A DNA stretch of 12,829 bases from Burkholderiales bacterium (GTDB taxonomy: Bacteria > Pseudomonadota > Gammaproteobacteria > Burkholderiales > Usitatibacteraceae), in assembly GCA_014378085.1 (NCBI GenBank), contig JACMOJ010000546.1, forward strand, positions 1 through 12,829, in the 5' to 3' direction. Shown here piece by piece: positions 1 to 6,848 of the stretch. Under the pieces are notes generated by a model. It saw only the letters and a program-made list of their open reading frames with translations, was not told the DNA's origin and did no database searches. Both the position numbers and the translations under genes were made by a program. The stretch's first letter is position 1. Every line of letters begins with the position of its first letter.

Positions 1-428
1 CGCATGCTGATATTCGCCGAATATAGATGTAGCGCGATGCCGTGCTGGCTGCGCGCGCTACCGTTGGTGCAAATCGTCATCAAGCCGTCGATGAAGTCGG
101 TAGGCGCTTCCGGCGGGGCGATTGGATTCCAACGCAGACGATTAGGCGGCGTCACAGTCTCCTGACAAGGGGCGGTACGAATCATGCCGTTAGAGATCTG
201 CTGGTAGGAGCCGTGTTCCGCCGACGGTCGCAATCGATATTGCCAAGAGCGTAGATTGTGGTCGCCTGGTGCGGTGAATGCGCTACCGGAAACTTGTTCA
301 GCGTAGAGGCCAAACGCCGGCTGTTGCGGCGAATTGCGACCGACAGGAAGGGCGCCCTCAATGGCCTCAGTGGCGAACTCGTTGCCAAAGCCGGACATGT
401 ATCGCTTGGGTTTCACCGCCGCGCCCAT
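1..428 (-). CDS. hmgA: homogentisate 1,2-dioxygenase, N-terminal part (runs off the window)
   Basis: Homogentisate 1,2-dioxygenase is a cytoplasmic Fe(II) enzyme that opens the ring of homogentisate to maleylacetoacetate, the step after HPPD in tyrosine and phenylalanine breakdown. Reading the minus strand from the ATG at 428 gives 142 uninterrupted codons up to the window edge. The start [20 protein letters not shown], with the conserved YMSGFGNEF at residues 10-18, is the family hallmark. Later blocks such as [14 protein letters not shown] and [13 protein letters not shown] also fit. The full protein is usually about 430-440 residues, so roughly a third is present, and the metal ligands in the C-terminal half lie outside. 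Its ATG shares one base with the hppD stop (TGATG), which points to translational coupling and one transcript. No separate promoter is visible. The identification is firm; the 3' end cannot be judged. Confidence 0.93.
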   Translation of the reverse strand, partial: MGAAVKPKRYMSGFGNEFATEAIEGALPVGRNSPQQPAFGLYAEQVSGSAFTAPGDHNLRSWQYRLRPSAEHGSYQQISNGMIRTAPCQETVTPPNRLRWNPIAPPEAPTDFIDGLMTICTNGSARSQHGIALHLYSANISM

Positions 429-1489
429 CACAGCACTCCGCGCGCAATCTGATCGGCTTCAATTGCCTCAAATAGTGCCTTGAAGTTTCCCTCGCCAAAT
501 CCCTCATTGCCCTTGCGCTGAATAATCTCAAAGAAAATCGGGCCGATGGCTGTCTCGGTAAAGATTTGCAGCAGCTTATCTTCATGTGAGTCTTTGTCGA
601 GTCCTTCGCCGTCGATCAGGATGCGGTTCTTTTGTAGTCGTTCTAGATCTTCACCGTGATCTTTTACGCGCTTATCGACTAACGAATAGTACGCGTCGGG
701 TGTGTCCAAGAACTTCACGCCGTGCGCGCGCAACGTCTCCACCGTGGAGTAAATATCTTTGCAGGCGAGGGCGATGTGTTGAATGCCTTCGCCGTTGTAC
801 GCGTCGAGATATTCTTGGATTTGTGACTTTTGATCCGATGGCTCATTGATCGGGATGCGAATTTTGCCGCACGGGCTGGTCAGTGCGCGCGACGTCAAGC
901 CGGTCTTTTTTCCTTTGATATCGAAGTAGCGAATTTCACGGAAGTTGAACAGCTTTTCGTAGAACTGTGCCCACGTATCCATTCGCCCGATGTAGACGTT
1001 ATGGGTCAGATGGTCGACGTAGTCGAGGCCTACACCAATTGGGTGTTGGGCAACACCCGGCAACGGCAGGAAATCGACGTCATAAATGGTGCGGGGGCCG
1101 TAACGATCAATCAAATACAACAGCGAGCCGCCGATACCTTGCAGCGCGGGAATGTTGAGCTCCATCGGGCCGACCGGACCATCGTAAGGCTTTGCGCCGA
1201 GTTCTACAGCGCGTTTGAAGGCGAACGCGGCGTCTTTGACGCGGATACCAAAGGCACATGCTGACGGCCCGTGTACGCGGGCGAACGATTGTGCAAAGCT
1301 GTCTGGCTCAGCATTGACGATGAATTGAATGTCGCCTTGTTTGTAGAGCAACACGTTTTTTGAGCGGTGTTTTGCCACCGCAACAAAACCCATCTGCTCA
1401 AACAAGCGGCCAAGTGCTTTGGTATCGGGAGCCGTGTATTCGACAAACTCAAAGCCGTCGGTGCCCATCGGGTTTTCAAACAAATCCAT
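428..1489 (-). CDS. hppD: 4-hydroxyphenylpyruvate dioxygenase
   Basis: HPPD is a cytoplasmic Fe(II) dioxygenase that converts 4-hydroxyphenylpyruvate to homogentisate, the substrate of the next gene. From the start chosen here the protein is 353 residues, normal for bacterial HPPD. It opens with [19 protein letters not shown] and has two vicinal-oxygen-chelate halves. The expected iron ligands are visible: His160 (in DYVDHLTHN), His238 (in IQHIALA) and Glu321 (in FFEIIQRKG), close to the Pseudomonas ligands H161/H240/E322. The C-terminal [17 protein letters not shown] block is also typical. An upstream in-frame ATG at 1504 would add five residues (MMENK), but the ATG at 1489 has GGAGA five bases before it and gives the canonical N-terminus. 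The stop overlaps the hmgA start. No damage is seen. Confidence 0.96.
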   Translation of the reverse strand: MDLFENPMGTDGFEFVEYTAPDTKALGRLFEQMGFVAVAKHRSKNVLLYKQGDIQFIVNAEPDSFAQSFARVHGPSACAFGIRVKDAAFAFKRAVELGAKPYDGPVGPMELNIPALQGIGGSLLYLIDRYGPRTIYDVDFLPLPGVAQHPIGVGLDYVDHLTHNVYIGRMDTWAQFYEKLFNFREIRYFDIKGKKTGLTSRALTSPCGKIRIPINEPSDQKSQIQEYLDAYNGEGIQHIALACKDIYSTVETLRAHGVKFLDTPDAYYSLVDKRVKDHGEDLERLQKNRILIDGEGLDKDSHEDKLLQIFTETAIGPIFFEIIQRKGNEGFGEGNFKALFEAIEADQIARGVL

Positions 1490-1494
1490 TTTGT

Positions 1495-1499
1495 TCTCC
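1495..1499 (-). promoter_or_regulatory. hppD Shine-Dalgarno site
   Basis: GGAGA on the minus strand lies five bases before the ATG at 1489. It falls inside the reading frame that would start at 1504, which itself has no good ribosome site, so it decides for the shorter HPPD. Confidence 0.65.
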
Positions 1500-1563
1500 A
1501 TCATTCGCTAATCAGGGCCGCTTGGTTGCGCGCGATGCCGTACATTACTGCGCACCGATTGGT

Positions 1564-1779
1564 GTCAGGCTCTCATGGCACTCGGTTAAGGAAAAAAGCG
1601 CCGTCGTCCCTGCGTAGGCAGGGACCCAGTCCATCCTAAGATTTGAAAAATACGATGGGCTGGATTCCAGCCTTCGCTGGAATGACGAATTTTTGAAGTG
1701 TCATGCAAATTAGATTCAGCTCGCGTTCGCCCCGAAAATTGCTCAAGAATTGCTTAACCGAGTGACATGAGTGTCAGAC
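1564..1779. repeat. outer 27-bp imperfect inverted repeat, MITE-like unit or paired sites
   Basis: The left arm (1564-1590) and the reverse complement of the right arm (1753-1779) match at 23 of 27 positions with no gap. They share the block CACTCGGTTAAG at the inner end and CTCATG in the middle. The arms enclose a REP-like hairpin pair, so the whole is a 216-bp nested inverted repeat. No open reading frame of note lies inside, and no target-site duplication is visible at the edges. It could be a small non-autonomous mobile unit, or two copies of a regulatory site facing the two divergent genes. Confidence 0.55.
1602..1687. repeat. REP-like palindromic pair (BIME-like)
   Basis: Two 34-bp arms (1602-1635 and 1654-1687) are inverted copies matching at 26 of 34 positions, separated by 18 bases. 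Each arm folds by itself: GTCCCTGC-gtag-GCAGGGAC in the left and ATTCCAGC-gaag-GCTGGAAT in the right, both perfect 8-bp stems, followed by a shared CCAGnCCATC tail. This resembles the GTCATTCC...GGAATCCAG palindromic repeats known from many proteobacterial genomes. Six of the eight differences between arms are paired changes that keep the stems intact. Confidence 0.75.
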
Positions 1780-1826
1780 TCAGTATGTCGAATAGTGCGA
1801 ACAGAAGGAATTTGTAACAGACTGAG

Positions 1827-1856
1827 GCGACACTACGATTTCTGCCGCGCTACAAT
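1827..1856 (+). promoter_or_regulatory. possible sigma70 promoter of the 1964 lipoprotein gene
   Basis: GCGACA at 1827-1832 (4 of 6 to TTGACA) and TACAAT at 1851-1856 (5 of 6 to TATAAT) are separated by 18 bases. Transcription would start near 1863, leaving a leader of about 100 bases. This rests on consensus match only. Confidence 0.35.
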
Positions 1857-1963
1857 CTCGCGAGTAGAATTAAACGGGGTGTGACCCGCGTCGTTTCACC
1901 GTCACCCAAAGTGGCGAGCGGAAACGGGAGCGGATATTTGTCGATGAATTTCGGAGGTGCAAC

Positions 1964-2386
1964 ATGCAACGTAGTTTACTCGGAATTATTTTTTCGGTCG
2001 TGGCCGTAATAGGCGCGCTGGGTTTGGGCGGTTGTGCCAACTTGAGCGGTCCCGAACGCGAGCCGATGCAGCTTGAGCAGCTGGTCTCACTCGCCAAAGA
2101 GGGCAAGGACGCGCAGACCATCATCAAGGCCATCCAAGACTCCTATACCGTCTTTGACGTCACCGCTTCGCAGTACGCGAAGCTCTCGCGTGACGGTGTG
2201 CCGGACGCCGTCATCGACTTTATGCAAAACGGCCAACTGAAAATGGCCGAACGGCAAGGTCGACGTGACGCCATGCAGGACGCGTGGTTTTACGGGCGCG
2301 GTTATTGGGGATGGGGCTACAGCAACTGGGCGCCGCGGCCTTACGGTGTGTGGGTCGGTAGCAGGTACTACAAGCGCAGTTATTAA
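1964..2386 (+). CDS. small outer-membrane lipoprotein, unknown function
   Basis: I recognise no named family. The 140-residue product starts with a lipoprotein signal: basic MQR, a hydrophobic stretch from about residue 5 to 21, then the lipobox LGGC with Cys24. Residue +2 is Ala, so outer-membrane sorting is likely. The middle contains two related helical segments, about 41-58 (VSLAKEGKDAQTIIKAIQ) and 72-88 (AKLSRDGVPDAVIDFMQ), like the tandem 'LxxAGVsDxVIxxM' helices seen in many uncharacterised envelope proteins. The tail from about 108 is rich in Trp, Tyr and Gly (WFYGRGYWGWGYSNW) and ends basic. The start is supported by GGAGG six bases upstream. It is transcribed away from hppD and converges on the oxidoreductase at 2450. 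A cell-envelope role is inferred from export alone. Confidence 0.85.
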   Translation: MQRSLLGIIFSVVAVIGALGLGGCANLSGPEREPMQLEQLVSLAKEGKDAQTIIKAIQDSYTVFDVTASQYAKLSRDGVPDAVIDFMQNGQLKMAERQGRRDAMQDAWFYGRGYWGWGYSNWAPRPYGVWVGSRYYKRSY

Positions 2387-2449
2387 AGTCTCCGAACCGC
2401 GGGCATTTCCAGGCATAAATGCTCGTAAACGCCCGTCCTTTCTCGTGTT

Positions 2450-3655
2450 TTAGGGTTTTTCTGAGCTGCTTTTCGATTGGCCCATCATTTGCCGCGCGAG
2501 CTGTTGGCCACTCTGCCATGCCGCTTCCACGGTTCCGCCGTTCATCCAGTCACCGCACAGGCCGAGTTGGGCGCTCTCGTCCCAGACAGCGCCGGTCGCG
2601 GTTGTGAAATCCGTCGCCGCGTAGCGCCAGCGATGTGCGGTCCACGATTGCGGGTCCGGTCCGCCTAGCGCCTTGAAAGCAGCCAACAAGGCGGCGACGA
2701 CGACCTCCGGTGGTTCCTCTAAGTGCGCTTCACTCCAATTGGGGCTTGCGTGTATGGCCCAGCTATCGAGACCAAACCTGCCGGGTTTGGCGCTGTTGTG
2801 CAAGATGAGATGAAGCGGGCCATCGCCGTAGGCAATTGCATTAAACCGCATGGTGACGGGAGAGTCGAACTGCAGCATCACTACCCAAGTCGCGCGCATT
2901 GTTGTTGCAGCGGCGATCGCCGCCATTGCCAAGACGTTGCTGCTCACGGTGGGCTCGGTTAGTTCCGCTGCGGCGCGCGATAGCAGCGGGACGGCCTGCG
3001 GTGCTGGCATTGCGAGCAACACGGCGTCGAACTGATCGGCGAGTAAGCCCCGCTCGGCAGACAGTAATTGCCAGTGATTGCCGTGGCGTTCAAATCCGAC
3101 GATGGTAGTTTGGCAGGTGAGCTGAAGCGAGCCGGCAAGAAATGCGGCGGGCGAAGTCATGTGTGGGACACCAACGAATCTAGCGCCAACCGCAGCTGTG
3201 GTAGCGGTGGCGGCTGTGGCGGCTATGTTGGATGTGGCGGCTATGTAGGATGTGGCAGCTATGTAGGATGTCGTGGCTATGTTGGATGTGGCAGCTGTGG
3301 CGTTAGTGACCGGCATTGGTGGTGACCACGGTGCTGCTACGCCGGCGTTACACCAGCGCGCAACTTCGGCTTGAAACGCCGCAGACCCTGCTTCGAACCA
3401 AGGTGCCCCATGACCACAAACCCAAGTGGGGGTCTGGGCGCCGTTGGCTTGTTCCCCACCTCCACGGCGGGTGCTCATGCGGCCGCCTGCCCCACGGCTT
3501 TTTTCGAACACAGACACACGATAACCCGCCGCTTGCAAGGCAGTGGCACAACAAAGCCCGGCAATTCCGGCGCCGATGACGGCGACGTTTTTTTTGTCTC
3601 CGGCGCCGATCACGGCGACGTTGTTCTGAATTCCCGCCTCCGCTGCTACCGCCAT
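2450..3655 (-). CDS. renalase-like NAD(P)/FAD-dependent oxidoreductase (COG3380 type)
   Basis: A predicted flavoprotein of unknown substrate. The ATG at 3655 gives 401 residues; an in-frame extension to 3760 would overlap pilU and is not favoured. Residues 23-51 form a Rossmann FAD site (VAVIGAGIAGLCC, then acidic Glu51), followed by GAGGRMSTRR, the glycine/arginine motif of amine-oxidase-like flavoproteins. The C-terminus HRWRYA...LGLCGDWMNGGTVEAAWQSG is the FAD-contacting end typical of COG3380/renalase-like proteins. Two oddities: the first Rossmann strand is duplicated (NVAVIGAG at 12-19 and 23-30), and residues about 119-156 are an Ala/Thr/Ser low-complexity insert with hexapeptide repeats (ATSNIA, TTSYIA, ATSYIA). 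Together they explain why it is longer than the roughly 330 residues usual here. It follows pilU by 28 bases. The ribosome site is weak, so the start is less certain than the family. Confidence 0.85.
   Translation of the reverse strand: MAVAAEAGIQNNVAVIGAGDKKNVAVIGAGIAGLCCATALQAAGYRVSVFEKSRGAGGRMSTRRGGGEQANGAQTPTWVCGHGAPWFEAGSAAFQAEVARWCNAGVAAPWSPPMPVTNATAATSNIATTSYIAATSYIAATSNIAATAATATTAAVGARFVGVPHMTSPAAFLAGSLQLTCQTTIVGFERHGNHWQLLSAERGLLADQFDAVLLAMPAPQAVPLLSRAAAELTEPTVSSNVLAMAAIAAATTMRATWVVMLQFDSPVTMRFNAIAYGDGPLHLILHNSAKPGRFGLDSWAIHASPNWSEAHLEEPPEVVVAALLAAFKALGGPDPQSWTAHRWRYAATDFTTATGAVWDESAQLGLCGDWMNGGTVEAAWQSGQQLARQMMGQSKSSSEKP
3221..3292. repeat. 18-bp tandem repeat (minisatellite) inside the oxidoreductase gene
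   Basis: Four contiguous 18-bp units start at 3221, 3239, 3257 and 3275. On the plus strand each reads close to GGCTATGTTGGATGTGGC. Units 1 and 4 are identical, and the others differ at one to a few bases. A degenerate partial copy lies at about 3203-3220. Because 18 is a multiple of three, the array stays in frame and encodes the hexapeptides ATSNIA, TTSYIA, ATSYIA and ATSNIA on the minus strand. Confidence 0.9.
3567..3632. repeat. 33-bp tandem duplication at the 5' end of the oxidoreductase gene
   Basis: Two 33-bp units (3567-3599 and 3600-3632) begin with the same 23-base block CCGGCGCCGATSACGGCGACGTT (S = G or C), differing at one base, and diverge afterwards. In protein they encode NVAVIGAG twice, 11 residues apart. 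The first unit also carries a run of eight T (3588-3595; eight A in the coding strand). Confidence 0.85.
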
Positions 3656-3683
3656 ATCGTTGTTTTCGCTAAACGCACCTTGC

Positions 3684-4823
3684 TTAGCTAATCTTGAATT
3701 CGCTGAAATTCGGACCACCCGAGCCTGGCTTGGTCGGCAAATCATTCGTGCCGGCTTCAACCATGCCGCTATTGCCGACCAGCAGCGAAAGGTTCGTCGC
3801 AGAATCGGCGTTGGCCAAGCCTTCCTGTATGGTGATTTTCCCCGCCTGAATTAGACGGAACAAATCCTGCTCGAACGTCTGTGAGCCCGGCGTCATAGAT
3901 TTTTCCATCGCCTCCTTAATCTCTGGCACACGGCCTTCACTGATGAGATCGACGATGTTGCCGGTGTTCATCAAAATCTCCACCGCAGGCGAGCGGGTGC
4001 CTTCGATATTTTTCACCAGCCGCTGGGAAATAATGCAGCGTAGCGATACGCCAAGATCGGAGAGCAGCACCGCACGTTGCTCCAGTGGGAAAAAATTGAT
4101 GATGCGGTTTAACGCGTGGTAACTATTGTTCGCGTGCAGCGTCGCCAAACACAAGTGCCCGGACAGGGCGTACATCATCGCCGACTTCATTGTTTCGACG
4201 TCGCGAATCTCGCCCACCAAAATCAAGTCTGGTGCCTGCCGCATGGCGTTACGCATCGCTTCATGGAACGAGTGAGAATCATTGCCGATTTCGCGCTGAT
4301 TAACGATGCATTTTTTAGATTGGAACATGAACTCGACCGGATCTTCAAACGTCAAGATGTGGCCCGACTTCATCATATTGCGGAAATCCATCATCGCGGC
4401 AAGTGTGGTGGATTTGCCCGAGCCAGTCGCGCCAACCACCAGAATCAGGCCGCGCTTCTCCATGATGACTTGGCGCAGTACGTTTGGCACGCCAAGCGTG
4501 TCAAAGGCAGGGACGTCGGTCGAGATGTATCGCACCACGGATGCCACGGATGACTTCTGATGCATCATATTGACGCGAAAATTGCCCACGCCTTGAATTG
4601 GAAACGAAAGATTTAGCTCAAGCTCTTTCTCGAATTTCTCGATTTGATGTGGCTTCAGAATTTCGTAGCAAATGCGCTTTGAATCCTCAACCGATAACAC
4701 CTGCGGGTTGACCGGCATTGCATTGCCGTTGATCTTCATGGTGATGGGTGCCCCGGCCGACACAAAAATATCCGAGGCGTTTTTTTCCGCCATCAATCGA
4801 AATAGTTTTTCTAAAATCGCCAT
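3684..4823 (-). CDS. pilU: type IV pilus twitching motility ATPase PilU
   Basis: PilU is a cytoplasmic hexameric ATPase that works with PilT at the base of the type IV pilus to power retraction. The 379-residue product has the PAS-like N-terminal domain (LMAEKNASDIFVSAGAPITMKING is split across about 11-33), Walker A GATGSGKST at 131-139, the Asp box ILTFEDPVEF at 156-165, Walker B DLILVGEIRD at 199-208 and the His box ATLHANN at 227-233. The LNRIINFFPLEQR segment and the long C-terminal tail fit PilU better than PilT. The ATG at 4823 is preceded by GAGGA five bases upstream; a TTG extension to 4871 is rejected. It lies 48 bases after dapD and 28 before the oxidoreductase, so the three may be one transcript. 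pilT, often next to pilU, is not in the window. Confidence 0.92.
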   Translation of the reverse strand: MAILEKLFRLMAEKNASDIFVSAGAPITMKINGNAMPVNPQVLSVEDSKRICYEILKPHQIEKFEKELELNLSFPIQGVGNFRVNMMHQKSSVASVVRYISTDVPAFDTLGVPNVLRQVIMEKRGLILVVGATGSGKSTTLAAMMDFRNMMKSGHILTFEDPVEFMFQSKKCIVNQREIGNDSHSFHEAMRNAMRQAPDLILVGEIRDVETMKSAMMYALSGHLCLATLHANNSYHALNRIINFFPLEQRAVLLSDLGVSLRCIISQRLVKNIEGTRSPAVEILMNTGNIVDLISEGRVPEIKEAMEKSMTPGSQTFEQDLFRLIQAGKITIQEGLANADSATNLSLLVGNSGMVEAGTNDLPTKPGSGGPNFSEFKIS

Positions 4824-4871
4824 GTCCGTCCTCGTTGCTATTTTTGACTTTGCGGATGATCTCGCCGGCAA

Positions 4872-5705
4872 CTATGCACGCAACAGCTCGTTGATACCAG
4901 TTTTCGCGCGCGTTTTGGCGTCCACTGTTTTCACGATCACCGCGCAGTAAAGGCTGTACTTACCATCCGCCGAAGGCAGGCTGCCAGAAACGACAACAGA
5001 AAACGGCGGCACTTTACCGAACGAGACTTCACCGGTATCCCGGTTGTATATCTTGGTCGATTGGCCAATGTAGACGCCCATCGAAAGTACCGAACCCTCA
5101 CCGACAATGACGCCTTCAACAACTTCTGAGCGGGCACCAATAAAACAATTGTCCTCGATGATGGTTGGGTTCGCTTGAAGAGGCTCCAACACGCCGCCAA
5201 TGCCGACCCCGCCGCTTAAGTGGACGTTTTTGCCGATTTGGGCGCAAGAGCCGACCGTTGCCCAGGTGTCAACCATGGTGCCTTCGTCGACATACGCACC
5301 GATGTTGACGTAGGACGGCATGAGCACCACGTTCTTGCCAATAAACGCGCCGCGCCGCGCAACCGCTGGCGGCACCACACGAACGCCGGTGGCGCGCATC
5401 GCCTCGTCATCAAGCTTGGCAAACTTCGTTTCCACTTTGTCGAAGAAGGCGAGGTCGCCCGCTTCAATGCGTGCGTTGTCCTTCAGTCTAAATGACAGCA
5501 GTACGGCTTTTTTGATCCATTGGTGCGTAACCCAATCCGCACCGATCTTTTCGGCGACCCGCAGGCGACCCGCGTTCAAGTCGCTAATGACATGGTCGAC
5601 TGCGTCCCGAACCGTTGATGGATGGCTTGCGGGCGAGAAACTTGACCGCAATTCCCAAGCATCATTGATGGTGGTTTGTAGCGCAGACAAATTGGAATCG
5701 GACAT
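4872..5705 (-). CDS. dapD: 2,3,4,5-tetrahydropyridine-2,6-dicarboxylate N-succinyltransferase
   Basis: DapD transfers succinyl from succinyl-CoA to tetrahydrodipicolinate in the succinylase branch of diaminopimelate and lysine synthesis, in the cytoplasm. The ATG at 5705 gives 277 residues, matching the usual length near 274, and the N-terminus [20 protein letters not shown] fits the family. An in-frame ATG at 5762 would add 19 residues with no family likeness. The middle is a left-handed beta-helix of hexapeptide repeats (from about [20 protein letters not shown], through [22 protein letters not shown], to [23 protein letters not shown], taken as separate blocks). The C-terminus [19 protein letters not shown] is diagnostic. 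The ribosome site is weak. It is divergent from the EamA permease and is the first gene of the dapD-pilU-oxidoreductase row; no other dap gene is in the window. Confidence 0.95.
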   Translation of the reverse strand: MSDSNLSALQTTINDAWELRSSFSPASHPSTVRDAVDHVISDLNAGRLRVAEKIGADWVTHQWIKKAVLLSFRLKDNARIEAGDLAFFDKVETKFAKLDDEAMRATGVRVVPPAVARRGAFIGKNVVLMPSYVNIGAYVDEGTMVDTWATVGSCAQIGKNVHLSGGVGIGGVLEPLQANPTIIEDNCFIGARSEVVEGVIVGEGSVLSMGVYIGQSTKIYNRDTGEVSFGKVPPFSVVVSGSLPSADGKYSLYCAVIVKTVDAKTRAKTGINELLRA

Positions 5706-5801
5706 ATTGGACGGGCTTTCTGAAGTGCGGATTACGCAGGTGTCGGTTGTTGGTGCAGCCAAGGCGGTAGAATTTCGATCGCTGCAAAATTACGTCGTCT
5801 T

Positions 5802-5807
5802 ATTATA
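5802..5807 (-). promoter_or_regulatory. possible dapD -10 box
   Basis: A perfect TATAAT on the minus strand lies about 97 bases upstream of the dapD ATG. No good -35 is seen at 16-18 bases. The opposite strand at 5801-5806 reads TATTAT and could serve the divergent permease, so the site may be shared. Confidence 0.35.
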
Positions 5808-5838
5808 GAGTTTGTCGTATCTTAGAAAGGTCGTCGCG

Positions 5839-6813
5839 TTGTCCCAGTCGTCTATTCAGCAACGAGTCGCCCCTACTGCTCCTCCCGCCGCTGGCGCAGG
5901 GGCACCTCATGGCGGCTCGCTAATACCAGTTGCCGGGCTGCTGATTGCGGCGACGTCATGGGGTGTTATCTGGTATCCCTATCGCTTTTTGGAGACGGCC
6001 GGTTTACCGGTGCCGATTGCGACGTTTTTCTCGTACGTGGCGGCCATTATTTTTGCCAGCGTCGCGTTTCGTCATGCGTGGCAAGAATTCATAAAGTACC
6101 CGGTAGCGCTGCTCTTCATCGGGTTGACGGCTGGTATTGCCAACGTCGCCTACCTAGTGGCCATCATGGAGGCCGAAGTCGTACGGGTCGTATTGTTGTT
6201 TTATCTTGCGCCACTGTGGACGGTGCCGCTGGCGCGAATTGTGTTGAGCGAACGCATCAATTTTCGTGGCACGCTGACCGTCACTATTGCCATGACGGGG
6301 GCAGTGGTGATGTTGTGGCGCCCAGAACTCGGCATGCCGCTGCCGCGCAGTGTGTATGAGTGGCTCGGCATGTTGGGTGGCTTTTTCTTCGCCCTTTGCA
6401 ACGTTCTGGTGCGGCGCGAAAACCGCGCCTCGCCACAAGCGAAGTCTTTCGCCGGTGCGATTGGCGTCGCGGTGGTGGCGCTCCCTGTGGCGCTGTTGCT
6501 GGTTGCCCAGCCCGCCGCAAGCTGGGTGCCGATACTAGGGCAATGGTGGTGGTTGTTAGCCATTGTTGGCGTGGTGCTGATCGCGAGCAGCGTTTGTATG
6601 CAGTACGGTCTAAGTCAAATGTCGGCTAACCGCGCCGCGGTCATTCTTTTATTCGAACTCATCATTGCTGCCGTCGCCGCGCATTATTTCGCGGGTGAGG
6701 TGTCGCGAGCACAAGAGTGGGTTGGCGGCTGCATGCTAGCCGCCGCAGGATTGTTGGCGGCGATTGGCGACGGCAAAGACGAATCCGGCAAGGTTGTTTC
6801 GACGCATGGGTAG
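5839..6813 (+). CDS. DMT superfamily transporter (EamA family)
   Basis: An inner-membrane permease of the drug/metabolite transporter type; the substrate cannot be told from sequence. The product is almost entirely hydrophobic, with about ten membrane segments in two EamA halves. Family marks are the end of the first half (VVRVVLLFYLAPLWTVPLAR followed by SERI) and the matching segment in the second half (SANRAAVILLFELIIAAVAA followed by FAGEV). There is no ATG near the start. I chose the TTG at 5839, which has AAAGG eight bases upstream; a TTG at 5812 in the same frame would add nine residues. The first 25-30 residues are a Pro/Ala/Gly-rich cytoplasmic tail. It is divergent from dapD and convergent with smpB, with a terminator hairpin just past its stop, so it is probably a single-gene unit. 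Confidence 0.88.
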   Translation: MSQSSIQQRVAPTAPPAAGAGAPHGGSLIPVAGLLIAATSWGVIWYPYRFLETAGLPVPIATFFSYVAAIIFASVAFRHAWQEFIKYPVALLFIGLTAGIANVAYLVAIMEAEVVRVVLLFYLAPLWTVPLARIVLSERINFRGTLTVTIAMTGAVVMLWRPELGMPLPRSVYEWLGMLGGFFFALCNVLVRRENRASPQAKSFAGAIGVAVVALPVALLLVAQPAASWVPILGQWWWLLAIVGVVLIASSVCMQYGLSQMSANRAAVILLFELIIAAVAAHYFAGEVSRAQEWVGGCMLAAAGLLAAIGDGKDESGKVVSTHG

Positions 6814-6823
6814 TCCACGACGC

Positions 6824-6848
6824 ATCGTCACTAACTGACGATTTTCTT
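6824..6848 (+). terminator. hairpin terminator after the EamA permease gene
   Basis: ATCGTCA (6824-6830) and TGACGAT (6836-6842) form a perfect 7-bp stem with a 5-base loop, followed by a T-rich run (TTTTCTT). It starts 10 bases after the permease stop. The stem is only 3/7 GC, so it may be modest. The smpB stop codon lies in the loop on the other strand. Confidence 0.5.

Larger units (their letters stand above)
1490..1963. other. intergenic region between divergent hppD and lipoprotein genes
   Basis: About 470 bases with no convincing gene; the short reading frames here lack ribosome sites and family resemblance. It contains a nested inverted repeat (1564-1779), a small dyad TGACA-tgag-TGTCA at 1763-1776 inside the right outer arm, and a possible sigma70 promoter for the lipoprotein near 1827-1856. 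The promoter for hppD must lie here or within the repeat, but I could not pick out convincing -35 and -10 boxes for it. Confidence 0.6.

Noticed and set aside
830..1264. 144-codon plus-strand frame opposite hppD
   Set aside because: It lies wholly antisense to a well-conserved HPPD and shows no family likeness or ribosome site.
2400..2435. Imperfect 9-bp stem (CGGGCATTT / AAACGCCCG) between the convergent lipoprotein and oxidoreductase genes
   Set aside because: One mismatch, an 18-base loop and only a broken T run after it make it too weak to call a terminator, although the position is right for one.
3068..3325. Plus-strand frame encoding a Gly/Cys/Tyr repeat protein
   Set aside because: It is the antisense reading of the 18-bp minisatellite in the oxidoreductase gene. 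The opposite frame has clear family motifs along its full length.
3656..3760. N-terminal extension of the oxidoreductase to 3760
   Set aside because: It would overlap the end of pilU by 77 bases and adds 35 residues with no family likeness. The ATG at 3655 lies just after the pilU stop.
4116..4553. 145-codon plus-strand frame opposite pilU
   Set aside because: Antisense to the conserved ATPase core, His/Arg-rich, and without a recognisable domain.
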